A DNA stretch of 14,871 nucleotides from M3007 sp037130425. Lineage in GTDB: Bacteria; Bacteroidota; Bacteroidia; Chitinophagales; Saprospiraceae. Under the pieces are notes generated by a model that had not been told where the DNA came from, ran no database searches, and worked only from the letters and a program-made list of their open reading frames with translations. The stretch covers positions 1 through 14,871 of the forward strand of contig JBAXTB010000118.1 in the NCBI GenBank assembly GCA_037130425.1, given 5' to 3'. Made by a program: the position numbers and the translations under genes. This document shows, piece after piece, positions 6,999 to 14,436 of the stretch. How positions within the stretch are numbered: position 1 is the first letter of the stretch; the number at the start of each line of letters is the position of its first letter.

Positions 6999-9900
6999 AT
7001 GATGAATCTTTTGAATTTCCCCAAATTGTTTGTGCTGGCGCTCGTTTGTTTAAGCGCTAATGCATTGTGGTCCCAGAAACCGAAATATAATGTAGACCGT
7101 TGCAAGGCAGTCAACCTGAGCAAACCGGTTCGCAATATTCAATCAAGCGGCGATCAGTTCAAATGGGTTGCCAGCGGTCAGGAAATATTTCAGGTAAGAG
7201 CCTGCAATTTAGGTACTCCAACCCCACTTCAACCGGGCGAGCAATCCGTATTATCTTTCTTCGGCGGCAATATTGATAAACGTTGGGCTTCCGATGTTAT
7301 GCTCTCAGTGGCGCGCAATGCGACGGATGTCACCTCAGCCTGGTACGACGCAAAAAATGACTGGCTTTGGATCGGCACCAAGTTTTCTGGTTTGTTGCAG
7401 TTTAAAACCAATCCTGCGCTAACCCTTGTTGAACAATATACAACCAGCAATTCTAAGTTAAAATCAAATGAAATTACCTGCATCTTTCAAGACGCAAGTG
7501 GGAAATATTGGATCGGCAACAAAGAAGGTCTGATGATAGGCGTGCCTAAAAAATGGAAAACCGAGCTCGACGACTTTGGAATCCAACGGATTCGGGCAGT
7601 CGGCGCCGGTTTTTTTGTATTGGGTGACAGCGAACTTTGGGAAGTGCAGGGAGAAAAGTTTAAGCGGATTGACCATATCAACGATAAAGCCTTTGAAGGC
7701 GAGGCTGTTGATTTTGATTTCGACCCTGCCGGTAACCTTTGGATTTTGTCGCACATGTTGACCCGCTATGATTTGAAGACTGATGAATTTGATACCTTCA
7801 GCGGACCAGAATATTACACCAGCGAATACGGTCTTTGCCTTGAAAGTGATGCGGACGGCGCAGTTTGGATAGGAACAGAAGACAAGGGGCTTTATCATGT
7901 AGAAAAATCATCTTCCTTTACGGTAAATTGCCTTGTGGAAAATGAATTAAGCTGTAGTGGCAACGGCAAAGACGCTGCACTCATCGTAAAAATTGAAGGC
8001 GGCAAAACGCCCTTCACATATACTTGGTCTCAATCCTCGATGACCGGCGATAATCCTAAAAATCTGCCGGCAGGAAATTACACCGTCACGGTAACAGACC
8101 TTACCGGCAGCACTAAAACTTCCAAAGTTACCATCAGCGATGCCAAGCCTAAACTTAGCACCCGCCAAAAACAGCCAGAAAGCGGCCCCGGTCTTGCCGA
8201 CGGCAGCGCTGAAGTAACCGTAGAAGGCGGCGGCGCCAAACCGTATCAGTTTAAATGGAGTAATGGTGAAACATCTGCCGTTACAAAAAAAATGACGGAA
8301 GGTACTTTTACGGTAACTGTAACAGAATCAAAAGGTTGTAGCGCGACATCTACGGTTGTTATTACACAGAAACGCGGTGTTTTATCGGCAACTATTGAAG
8401 AAACGGCGCCTGTAAAATGCAACGGAGGCAAAGCAACTTTAAAAGTAACGACGTCGGGTGGCAAAGCGCCTTACCAATATGCCTGGAATGTGCCAACCAT
8501 AAAAGGCGATCAACCCAGCGACGTCCCGGCCGGTGTGTACAACTTAACGCTAACAGATGCGGCCGGCGGTACCTTTACAAGTTCCATTACGATAAAACAG
8601 CCGGAGGTACTTACGGCTTCCATCATGGTTCAAAGTCCTGCCGGAACCGGAAAATCAGACGGTAAGGCGCTTGTCCAACCGGTTGGCGGTGCCGGCAAAT
8701 ACAATTTTGCCTGGGATAACGCTGAAAATACGGCCACAGCCGTGAAACTCAACCCCGGCGAACACCGCGTAACGGTTTCTGATGCAAATGGTTGTACTAC
8801 GACGGCTGCAATCACCATGACCGAAAATATCATGGCGCTCTCCGTTCAGTTGATTGAAAACAGCAAGATTAAATGCGCAGGTGAAAAAGCATCCGTATCT
8901 GCCATGGTAATCGGCGGCAAAACGCCATGGACTTATACCTGGACTGATAACCTGGCAAACGGCGCTAATTTGGACGTCGTAGCCGGAACCTATCAATTGA
9001 CCGTAAAAGATGCAGTCGGCACAACAGCCACCGCCTCCATTACCGTGAAACAGCCCGAACCATTCACAGCCGTGGCCACTGCTGTTTCACCTGCCTCCAC
9101 CGGTAAAACAGACGGCAAAGCAAGTGTGCAGGGAAAAGGCGGCACCGGAAAATACACTTATTTGTGGGATAATGCCGAAACCGGCGTTTCCACGGCCAAA
9201 CTCAACAACGGCAAACACAGCGTCACCTTGACCGACGCCAATGGCTGCACTACCACCGCCACGGTTGAAATCACGGAAAATATCCTTCCTTTGGTGGTTT
9301 CTATAGAGGAAATCGGCAAAATAAAATGTTTTGGGCAGCCAACTACCGTAAAAGTATCCGTTTCAGGCGGCAAAGAACCGTATCAATACAAATGGAGCGA
9401 CGCTAAAATAAGCGATGTTCCAACTTCTTTGCTTGCCGGAATCTACACCGTCACTGTTACCGACGCGCCCGGCACAACATCTACAGCGACCATAAATATC
9501 CGTCAGCCGCAGCAAATTGCCGTAAATGCAACGGCTTTGGCGCCTGCCAGCACCGGCAATTCCGATGGAAAAGCAAGCGTGCAAGCCTTAGGCGGCGCCG
9601 GGAAGTTCACTTACGCCTGGGATAACGGAGAAACAACAGCCACCGCAGCCAAACTCGCGCCCGCGCAACATGCAGTTACCGTTACCGACGCCAATGCTTG
9701 CACCGCCACGGCCACCGTTCAAATTACGGAAAATGTACTGGCGCTTGTTGCAAACATCGCTGAAACCGGCCAAATCAAATGCGCCGGTGAAACGAGCGGC
9801 TTAAAAGTAACCGTGAGCGGTGGCAAACCACCGTATAAATACCAATGGAGTGTTAAAGAATGGTTTTCTGACGGCGTAATCAATGTACGAGCCGGCGCTT

Positions 9901-10583
9901 ACGAGGTGACCGTTTCTGATGCAAAGGGAAATACGCAAGTGTTGACGACTACCGTAAAAGGCCCCGATCCATTGTTGGTAAGCGTTGTCCGCAGCGGCGG
10001 CGCCACCACCGACCGTACCAAGGACGGCTGGGCGACGATTGACATCAAAGGCGGCAAAACACCCTACAACATTGCTTGGGATAACGCCGAAACCATCGCA
10101 TCTGCCTCCAAACTGACCTTGGGCAGCCACGGCGTAACCGTAACAGATGCAGCAGGTTGTACAAATACCGCCGCCATTGAAATCGGTAAACGTATGTTGC
10201 CTGAACTCTCTGCCGCAAACTTGCAAAGCGGCCAGGCCATTCGCGTGGAACAACTAAAATTTGCCGCCGACAGCTCGCGTCTTAGTCCGGAATGTTACCC
10301 GGTATTGGATGAGGTGTACAATTTCTTGCAGGAAAACGGCACAATTGTAATCGAAATAGGCGGCCACACCAACAATGCCCCTTCTGATGCCTTTGCCGAT
10401 AAACTTTCCACCGCGCGCGCGAAGGCTGCGGCGGATTATTTAGTAGCCAAAGGCGTTGATTCTAAACGTGTTTTGTATAAAGGTTACGGCAAACGCAAAC
10501 CGATTGCGAGCAACACCACCAAGGAAGGGCGCGCCCAAAACCAGCGGGTAGAAATCAAGATTTTGGAAATAAAAAAGCAATAA
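6999..10583 (+). CDS. Propeller / ten SprB-type repeats / OmpA envelope protein
   Basis: The 1194-residue protein starts at the ATG at 6999, which gives a signal peptide (LFVLALVCLSANALWSQ). An in-frame upstream start at 6942 would lie inside the preceding gene and place charged residues before the signal. Residues ~100-300 carry propeller-blade motifs of the two-component-regulator type (WLWIGTKFSGL near 121, YWIGNKEGL near 168, LWILSHML near 245, VWIGTEDKGLY near 287). Residues ~308-1068 are ten SprB-type repeats, each with GG..PY.Y.W, an (A/P)G.Y.VTVTDA strand and an end strand. Residues ~1080-1185 are an OmpA C-terminal domain (GGHTNN, KLSTARAKAAADYL, GYGKRKPIASN, NQRVEIKIL), which normally binds peptidoglycan. 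There is no T9SS sorting domain. SprB repeats are known from the gliding adhesin SprB, but this fusion and its barrel/TPR neighbours point to an envelope-spanning scaffold or adhesin. It ends 8 nt before a convergent gene. Confidence 0.88.
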   Translation: MMNLLNFPKLFVLALVCLSANALWSQKPKYNVDRCKAVNLSKPVRNIQSSGDQFKWVASGQEIFQVRACNLGTPTPLQPGEQSVLSFFGGNIDKRWASDVMLSVARNATDVTSAWYDAKNDWLWIGTKFSGLLQFKTNPALTLVEQYTTSNSKLKSNEITCIFQDASGKYWIGNKEGLMIGVPKKWKTELDDFGIQRIRAVGAGFFVLGDSELWEVQGEKFKRIDHINDKAFEGEAVDFDFDPAGNLWILSHMLTRYDLKTDEFDTFSGPEYYTSEYGLCLESDADGAVWIGTEDKGLYHVEKSSSFTVNCLVENELSCSGNGKDAALIVKIEGGKTPFTYTWSQSSMTGDNPKNLPAGNYTVTVTDLTGSTKTSKVTISDAKPKLSTRQKQPESGPGLADGSAEVTVEGGGAKPYQFKWSNGETSAVTKKMTEGTFTVTVTESKGCSATSTVVITQKRGVLSATIEETAPVKCNGGKATLKVTTSGGKAPYQYAWNVPTIKGDQPSDVPAGVYNLTLTDAAGGTFTSSITIKQPEVLTASIMVQSPAGTGKSDGKALVQPVGGAGKYNFAWDNAENTATAVKLNPGEHRVTVSDANGCTTTAAITMTENIMALSVQLIENSKIKCAGEKASVSAMVIGGKTPWTYTWTDNLANGANLDVVAGTYQLTVKDAVGTTATASITVKQPEPFTAVATAVSPASTGKTDGKASVQGKGGTGKYTYLWDNAETGVSTAKLNNGKHSVTLTDANGCTTTATVEITENILPLVVSIEEIGKIKCFGQPTTVKVSVSGGKEPYQYKWSDAKISDVPTSLLAGIYTVTVTDAPGTTSTATINIRQPQQIAVNATALAPASTGNSDGKASVQALGGAGKFTYAWDNGETTATAAKLAPAQHAVTVTDANACTATATVQITENVLALVANIAETGQIKCAGETSGLKVTVSGGKPPYKYQWSVKEWFSDGVINVRAGAYEVTVSDAKGNTQVLTTTVKGPDPLLVSVVRSGGATTDRTKDGWATIDIKGGKTPYNIAWDNAETIASASKLTLGSHGVTVTDAAGCTNTAAIEIGKRMLPELSAANLQSGQAIRVEQLKFAADSSRLSPECYPVLDEVYNFLQENGTIVIEIGGHTNNAPSDAFADKLSTARAKAAADYLVAKGVDSKRVLYKGYGKRKPIASNTTKEGRAQNQRVEIKILEIKKQ
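7929..10202 (+). repeat. Tandem array of ten ~76-residue SprB-type repeats in alternating A/B order
   Basis: Repeats begin near 7920, 8157, 8385, 8613, 8841, 9066, 9294, 9519, 9747 and 9975, with a regular 225-228-nt step after the first. Odd repeats (type A) start with a (I/V)KC.G motif. Even repeats (type B) carry DGKA early and a DANGCT-like motif late, so the real unit is an A/B pair of 453-456 nt. The nucleotide copies have diverged clearly, so this is an old, maintained duplication rather than a recent slippage array. The first repeat start is approximate. Confidence 0.85.
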
Positions 10584-10591
10584 CCAGGGCG

Positions 10592-11311
10592 TTACTTCGA
10601 AGCGGAATCAAAAACACCCTCCGTTTCTTCCACCCAACGCACATGATCGACGCGCGCGGATCCGAGCAGTTTGCCGAATCCACGCGCGTCGTTCCATTGA
10701 TGAAAAGTCCAGCTTGCCGAATATGGTACCCCGCCGATGCTTTGCCAATCGGAATAACGAATGGCGGCAGGTTGCGTAAGTGTGCCTGCATTCGTGGCAT
10801 TAAAGGCCATTGCTTCCAAGCGGCTGTTTTGTTTGTTGGCAAAAAGCAGGTACCAGTCCTTGGGCGTTTCCCCGGTGCCCGATTTAAATATCATTTTTCC
10901 GCAGCGATAGGCCGTATTTTCAAGATTGCGGTCTTCTAAATCTTCAATTTGAACGCCTTGGTCTTGCAATTTAAAGGCCACCATAAAGAAATAGTGCCAA
11001 CTGAGGGCGTCAAAACGGGCAAGCGCATCCGGTGTTTTCCCATTTGTAACAAAAACGCCGTTTTTAAACAAAACCGTAGTTCCATCGGAGCGCAGCATTT
11101 TAACATTGCCTGAATTGGTGAGGCTTACAAATTGAAAATCCGTGTGCGGGCGGCCTTTGAGTTCCAAATGCACGTCAAACGCGATCGCTTTGTGCGCGTG
11201 AAACAGTTCGGCCTTATGTTTTTCTTCAATAAGCCTCACGATGCCGATTCTACCATCCGTAAATGATGACAGCAGCAACAGGCAGGCAAAGGCTTTCATA
11301 AACGCTTGCAT
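10592..11311 (-). CDS. DUF6503-like exported protein
   Basis: This 239-residue protein is preceded by the MFS gene with a 9-nt gap and is surely co-transcribed with it. Its N-terminus has a short hydrophobic stretch (MKAFACLLLLSSFTDG), probably a signal peptide; translation may start at Met1 (11311) or Met5 (11299). The body is mostly beta-strand. It contains the pattern I associate with DUF6503: WHYFFMVAFKL near 105, YRCGKMIFKSGTGETPKDWY near 135-153, LEAMAFNAT near 165, and IRYSDWQSIGGVPYSASW near 184-201. That family has a predicted lipoprotein-carrier-like half-barrel fold and no established function. A role in binding a hydrophobic ligand is only a guess. The stop lies 8 nt from the convergent SprB/OmpA gene, with no obvious terminator between them. 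Confidence 0.72.
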   Translation of the reverse strand: MQAFMKAFACLLLLSSFTDGRIGIVRLIEEKHKAELFHAHKAIAFDVHLELKGRPHTDFQFVSLTNSGNVKMLRSDGTTVLFKNGVFVTNGKTPDALARFDALSWHYFFMVAFKLQDQGVQIEDLEDRNLENTAYRCGKMIFKSGTGETPKDWYLLFANKQNSRLEAMAFNATNAGTLTQPAAIRYSDWQSIGGVPYSASWTFHQWNDARGFGKLLGSARVDHVRWVEETEGVFDSASK

Positions 11312-11320
11312 TTTTAGTTG

Positions 11321-12565
11321 TTAAGGTACGGCAACCAAAGCCGCCGCCGCCATTTTGCGTTGTACAATTTTATTTATCATCCCAATCATAAAGATCGTAA
11401 TAATCATGCTCCCGCATACCACATAGCCGAGGATAGGGTAGTGCTCAAGAAACCCGCTTTCGTTTTGATACACGATCATGCCGGCAATCGCCGAAGCAAA
11501 ACCGCCTGAAATCTGCGCAATCGAGGAATTTACCCCCATGTACGCGCCCCGGTCGGCCGGATCTGGAACGGCGCTCATCAGGGCAGACGCCGAAATCATG
11601 CGCGACGTGATACCTACAAACAACACGGCATTTAATGTTACAATCACCCAAAGCGGCGTGATTCCAAGGTTCGTGTACACAAACACCATCACTGTTGTGA
11701 GCAGCGTACCGCCCACAAAAACCGGGTATTTGCCCACTTTGTCTACCAAACGCCCTAATAACGGGCCGGCTATCAAGGAACTAATTCCAGTTACCAAATA
11801 AACAATCGGCAGATGCTCCATCGTAATGCCAAGGTTGTGGACAGCATACGCGCTGCCAAAGGGCATCAGCATGAACCCACCGGTAGACAGCAAAATAGTG
11901 GCGGTAAAACCTTGTAAATAGATCGGCTTGGACACCGTTTCAAATAAGTGCCGAAAAGGCGAGTTGGGCTGTTGTAAATGAATATGCCCATCCACAGGCT
12001 CCATTTTTAACCAAATCAGGATAAAAAACGGGATTCCAAGGCCCACAATCATCAAAAAAGGCGCGTGCCAACCCCACAAATTAGCCAAATACAAGCCGAT
12101 GGGCAAACCCAATATCTGACTGACCGCAAAAGCCATTTGCACAAAACCCATCACGCGCCCGCGCACCTGCATGGGAAACAGATCGGAAATGATGGCAAAA
12201 ATAACCGACCCGATCACCCCGCCGAAAATGCCGGTAATGATCCTGGCCGCGAGCAATAAATGGTAATTCGGTGCAAGACCGCAAAGCAAGGTGCCGACAA
12301 TAAAACCCGCGTAGAAAAACAGCAGCAACCGTTTGCGGTCGAAACGGTCGGCAAAACCTGCCGCCAACAAGCCCGAAGCGCCTGCGCTAAAAGCGTATGC
12401 AGATACCGCAAAACCAAACTTTTGGGTGTTGATGTTGAGTTCTGCTAATAATTGCGCGCCCAGCGGCGACAGCACCATAAAATCAAGGATAACAGTGAAT
12501 TGTAAAAGCGCCAGTACCGCAATAATGAAAATTTGGTACGGGGTAAATGTTTTTGTTTCAGACAT
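11321..12565 (-). CDS. Major facilitator superfamily transporter, DHA1/AraJ-like
   Basis: The 414-residue inner-membrane protein has about twelve hydrophobic segments, the usual size for a DHA1-type drug or sugar efflux permease driven by protons. TM1 carries VILDFMVLSPLGAQL (25-39). Between TM2 and TM3 is the MFS motif A variant GFADRFDRKRLL (70-81), and a weaker counterpart GRLVDKVGKYPV (about 271-282) marks the second half. ISDLFP..VRGRVMG and GLPIGLYLANLWGWHAPF are also typical of this branch. Substrate cannot be assigned; family members export drugs, arabinose or purines. It is first in a two-gene unit with the DUF6503-like gene. The ATG at 12565 gives a short polar tail before TM1, as usual. 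A -7-like element lies about 97 nt upstream. Confidence 0.9.
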   Translation of the reverse strand: MSETKTFTPYQIFIIAVLALLQFTVILDFMVLSPLGAQLLAELNINTQKFGFAVSAYAFSAGASGLLAAGFADRFDRKRLLLFFYAGFIVGTLLCGLAPNYHLLLAARIITGIFGGVIGSVIFAIISDLFPMQVRGRVMGFVQMAFAVSQILGLPIGLYLANLWGWHAPFLMIVGLGIPFFILIWLKMEPVDGHIHLQQPNSPFRHLFETVSKPIYLQGFTATILLSTGGFMLMPFGSAYAVHNLGITMEHLPIVYLVTGISSLIAGPLLGRLVDKVGKYPVFVGGTLLTTVMVFVYTNLGITPLWVIVTLNAVLFVGITSRMISASALMSAVPDPADRGAYMGVNSSIAQISGGFASAIAGMIVYQNESGFLEHYPILGYVVCGSMIITIFMIGMINKIVQRKMAAAALVAVP

Positions 12566-12661
12566 AGACAGGTTTTATTTTAGTTTTCAAACAGTATCCG
12601 CCTGCCGTCGGTTCCTTATATTGGTATGAAATACCTGGATGAGGCTTTAAATGAATGGACG

Positions 12662-12669
12662 CAAAGATA
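12662..12669 (-). promoter_or_regulatory. Possible -7 promoter element for the MFS/DUF6503-like unit
   Basis: On the minus strand TATCTTTG (12669-12662) matches TAnnTTTG exactly and is followed by C, as in many Bacteroidota promoters. No TTG is found at 18-22 nt upstream, so the -33 box is missing. The leader to the ATG at 12565 would be about 90 nt. Confidence 0.42.
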
Positions 12670-12699
12670 TTGCGTTTTTGTTTTAAAATCGGGTATTGC

Positions 12700-12753
12700 C
12701 CAAAGTCATGTTCGTTGTTTAACATTGCGTGCTGCGTGCCGAACATGGTTTGG
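12700..12753. repeat. Imperfect inverted repeat with tandem TGCGTGC pair in the loop
   Basis: CATGTTCG (12707-12714) is the perfect complement of CGAACATG (12740-12747). The pairing extends outward after a small bulge with CCAAA (12700-12704) against TTTGG (12749-12753). The loop contains TGCGTGC twice in direct tandem (12726-12739). It may be a relic of a small repeated element or a regulatory structure. Confidence 0.45.
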
Positions 12754-12867
12754 CGCTACACGGCTACGCTGCCAGTACATAGAATAATATATTGCAATTC
12801 AGGCCTTCTTGGCATGGATAAAATGTTTTTAAGTTGAGATAAACTGTCATTAATTTGTAAATGAAGT

Positions 12868-12884
12868 ATTTCGTGAAACGAAAT
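12868..12884 (+). promoter_or_regulatory. Short palindrome upstream of the DUF4419 gene
   Basis: ATTTCGT and ACGAAAT form a perfect 7-bp inverted repeat around GAA, ending 77 nt before the ATG of the DUF4419 gene and running into a T-run (12884-12888). It could be an operator half-site pair or a weak intrinsic terminator. No regulator gene is nearby to favour one. Confidence 0.35.
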
Positions 12885-12961
12885 TTTTACCCGATGCGTT
12901 GTGACTGTGTGATTTCACGCAAACCACTTTATTCGTTCACCCACCTAAACTACTCCGAAAC

Positions 12962-14413
12962 ATGAAAAAATTCCCCCGGATCATCACGTCATTATTGGTG
13001 ATACACACCTTCCTGTTTTCTACACAGGTGCCCGCTCAAACCTCCGTAACCTTCAACGTTTGCAGCGTTCCCAAAGCGACCGAACTACACCAAACCGTGC
13101 CCTATCGAAAAGCCCAGGAGGCCGCTGTTGGATTGGAGGGGCGCAATGTAGGCGCCTGGCGTATCTATGTTGAAAAGGATTCCTCCATAAAACAGGAAGA
13201 CAAATGGAGCCTAATGAACGATAACCGTTTTCCAAAACGCATCATCATCGAAGCCGCCGCAAAAGGCAGTGGCGAATTGGTGAACACCTACAGCGCCAAC
13301 GCCGTAGCCGCCGCCATGGTCACCGCTTACGCTGAACACAGACCCCTCGTGTTGTCGCCCGATATGATTTGGCTGCTGATTTTACAGGGTTTTGCAAGCC
13401 ATATTGAAGCTGATCCGGAAAAAATGCGGCCCTATTTCGTTGATTTTCAAGGACCAAAAACACTTGAGGTTGTTCGAGCCTGGACAAAAGGCAACCCCGA
13501 CAACCCTTGGGAAAACGTATTTGACGAATTTGGAAAAAAGATTGCCAAAGAAACCAAAGGCGATCTGGCCGCCAATTGTTTGCCGCAATTTACAACGACT
13601 GGCCCGATAGAAAAGGCCGCCTTTGACATCTCGCTCATGCGCGCGATGGATCCTTTTTTCGACTATCGGTTTATGTTGATGTGCGGCATACCCGAAATTA
13701 CGCTCGAAGGCGCCCCGGCTGACTGGGAACTGCTCGAACAACATGCCGCATCCTTGGCTCAGTACGACCTTGCCTGGTGGATTGACCCGCTGAAACCGGT
13801 GCTGCATGAATTTACCCAAGCCTCAAAAGGTCAGGTCGACGCTGATTTTTGGGCTAAAATGGTTAAAAAACGCTTCTATCCTGCCGGTTGCACCCAGGAT
13901 CCTTTCTTAAGCGGTTGGATGTTAAACTTTTTTCCCTATATCAAGGAAAAACCCAACCCCTGGATCACCCATCCCGATTCGAGTCAGCATTTTGAAACAG
14001 CGTTTGCCGCTTACGAAATAAAGGCTGACGAACGCAAGGCGGAATGGAAAAAAATCCAACAAAATATCGAAAAAAAAGGGAAAAAGGGCAAAAAGGCAAA
14101 GGAACAACGCGAGCAATTGTATAGCCTGCCAAGGATTATTGCTCCGGAACCTGAAAGTTTTGGCCTCAAAACCCTCGATGTATCAGACTTGCCCGGCAGC
14201 CTCGGCAAAGCCGACGTTATACTCAATGACAACGGCACGATGTACAACATGGAATTCCTGGCCGGCTTTATCGGCATACGCCAAAACCCGCAAACCTTTG
14301 CCCTGCGCCCGGAAATCAGCTGGATTATTTTGGATACCGGTTTGAAGGATGGACAGACTTCGGCGGAGTATTACGCCGGGGCGGCTAAGGAGTTGTTGAA
14401 GAAAAGGAATTAA
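12962..14413 (+). CDS. Exported DUF4419 domain protein
   Basis: This 483-residue protein starts with a signal peptide (IITSLLVIHTFLFSTQVPAQ, cleavage near residue 26). The mature part matches the DUF4419 family, known in Bacteroidota and in fungi, amoebae and other eukaryotes, with no established activity. Visible family motifs are TYSANAVAAAMVTAYAEHRP (103-122), LSPDMIWLLILQGFASHI (124-141), FVDFQGPKTLEV, CGIPEITLEGAPADWELL near 241-258, FLSGWMLNFFPYI near 315, and a C-terminal FLAGFIGIRQ...LRPEISWIIL. Between ~360 and 385 there is a Lys-rich insert (EKKGKKGKKAKEQREQ), probably a flexible or helical loop; its DNA contains an A8 run. There is no sorting domain or lipobox, so it is likely periplasmic. 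It appears monocistronic, flanked by intergenic DNA and a convergent T9SS cargo gene. Confidence 0.87.
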   Translation: MKKFPRIITSLLVIHTFLFSTQVPAQTSVTFNVCSVPKATELHQTVPYRKAQEAAVGLEGRNVGAWRIYVEKDSSIKQEDKWSLMNDNRFPKRIIIEAAAKGSGELVNTYSANAVAAAMVTAYAEHRPLVLSPDMIWLLILQGFASHIEADPEKMRPYFVDFQGPKTLEVVRAWTKGNPDNPWENVFDEFGKKIAKETKGDLAANCLPQFTTTGPIEKAAFDISLMRAMDPFFDYRFMLMCGIPEITLEGAPADWELLEQHAASLAQYDLAWWIDPLKPVLHEFTQASKGQVDADFWAKMVKKRFYPAGCTQDPFLSGWMLNFFPYIKEKPNPWITHPDSSQHFETAFAAYEIKADERKAEWKKIQQNIEKKGKKGKKAKEQREQLYSLPRIIAPEPESFGLKTLDVSDLPGSLGKADVILNDNGTMYNMEFLAGFIGIRQNPQTFALRPEISWIILDTGLKDGQTSAEYYAGAAKELLKKRN

Positions 14414-14436
14414 TATAAACCCATACATTTTTATTT

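Larger units (their letters stand above)
12566..12961. other. Non-coding divergent region between the MFS and DUF4419 genes
   Basis: These 396 nt hold no gene I can support; a 60-codon plus-strand frame at 12655-12837 shows no motif. Contents are a -7-like element on the minus strand (12662-12669), an imperfect inverted repeat with an internal tandem heptamer (12700-12753), and a short perfect palindrome (12868-12884) before the DUF4419 gene. No exact plus-strand TAnnTTTG is seen; TTAATTTG (12850-12857) has one mismatch and no TTG at the right distance. Confidence 0.55.

Noticed and set aside
7929..10202. CRISPR-like or recent slippage array
   Set aside because: The ~228-nt periodic units are in-frame protein repeats with diverged DNA, not short identical repeats with spacers.
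9801..10253. 150-codon minus-strand frame inside the SprB repeats
   Set aside because: Shadow of the repeat-coding DNA; its apparent periodicity comes from the sense-strand repeats.
12588..12596. Second possible -7 element for the MFS gene (TACTGTTTG on the minus strand)
   Set aside because: It has three instead of two bases between TA and TTTG, and no TTG at a proper distance.
12655..12837. 60-codon plus-strand frame before the DUF4419 gene
   Set aside because: Crosses the inverted repeat, shows no motif, and has no promoter match.
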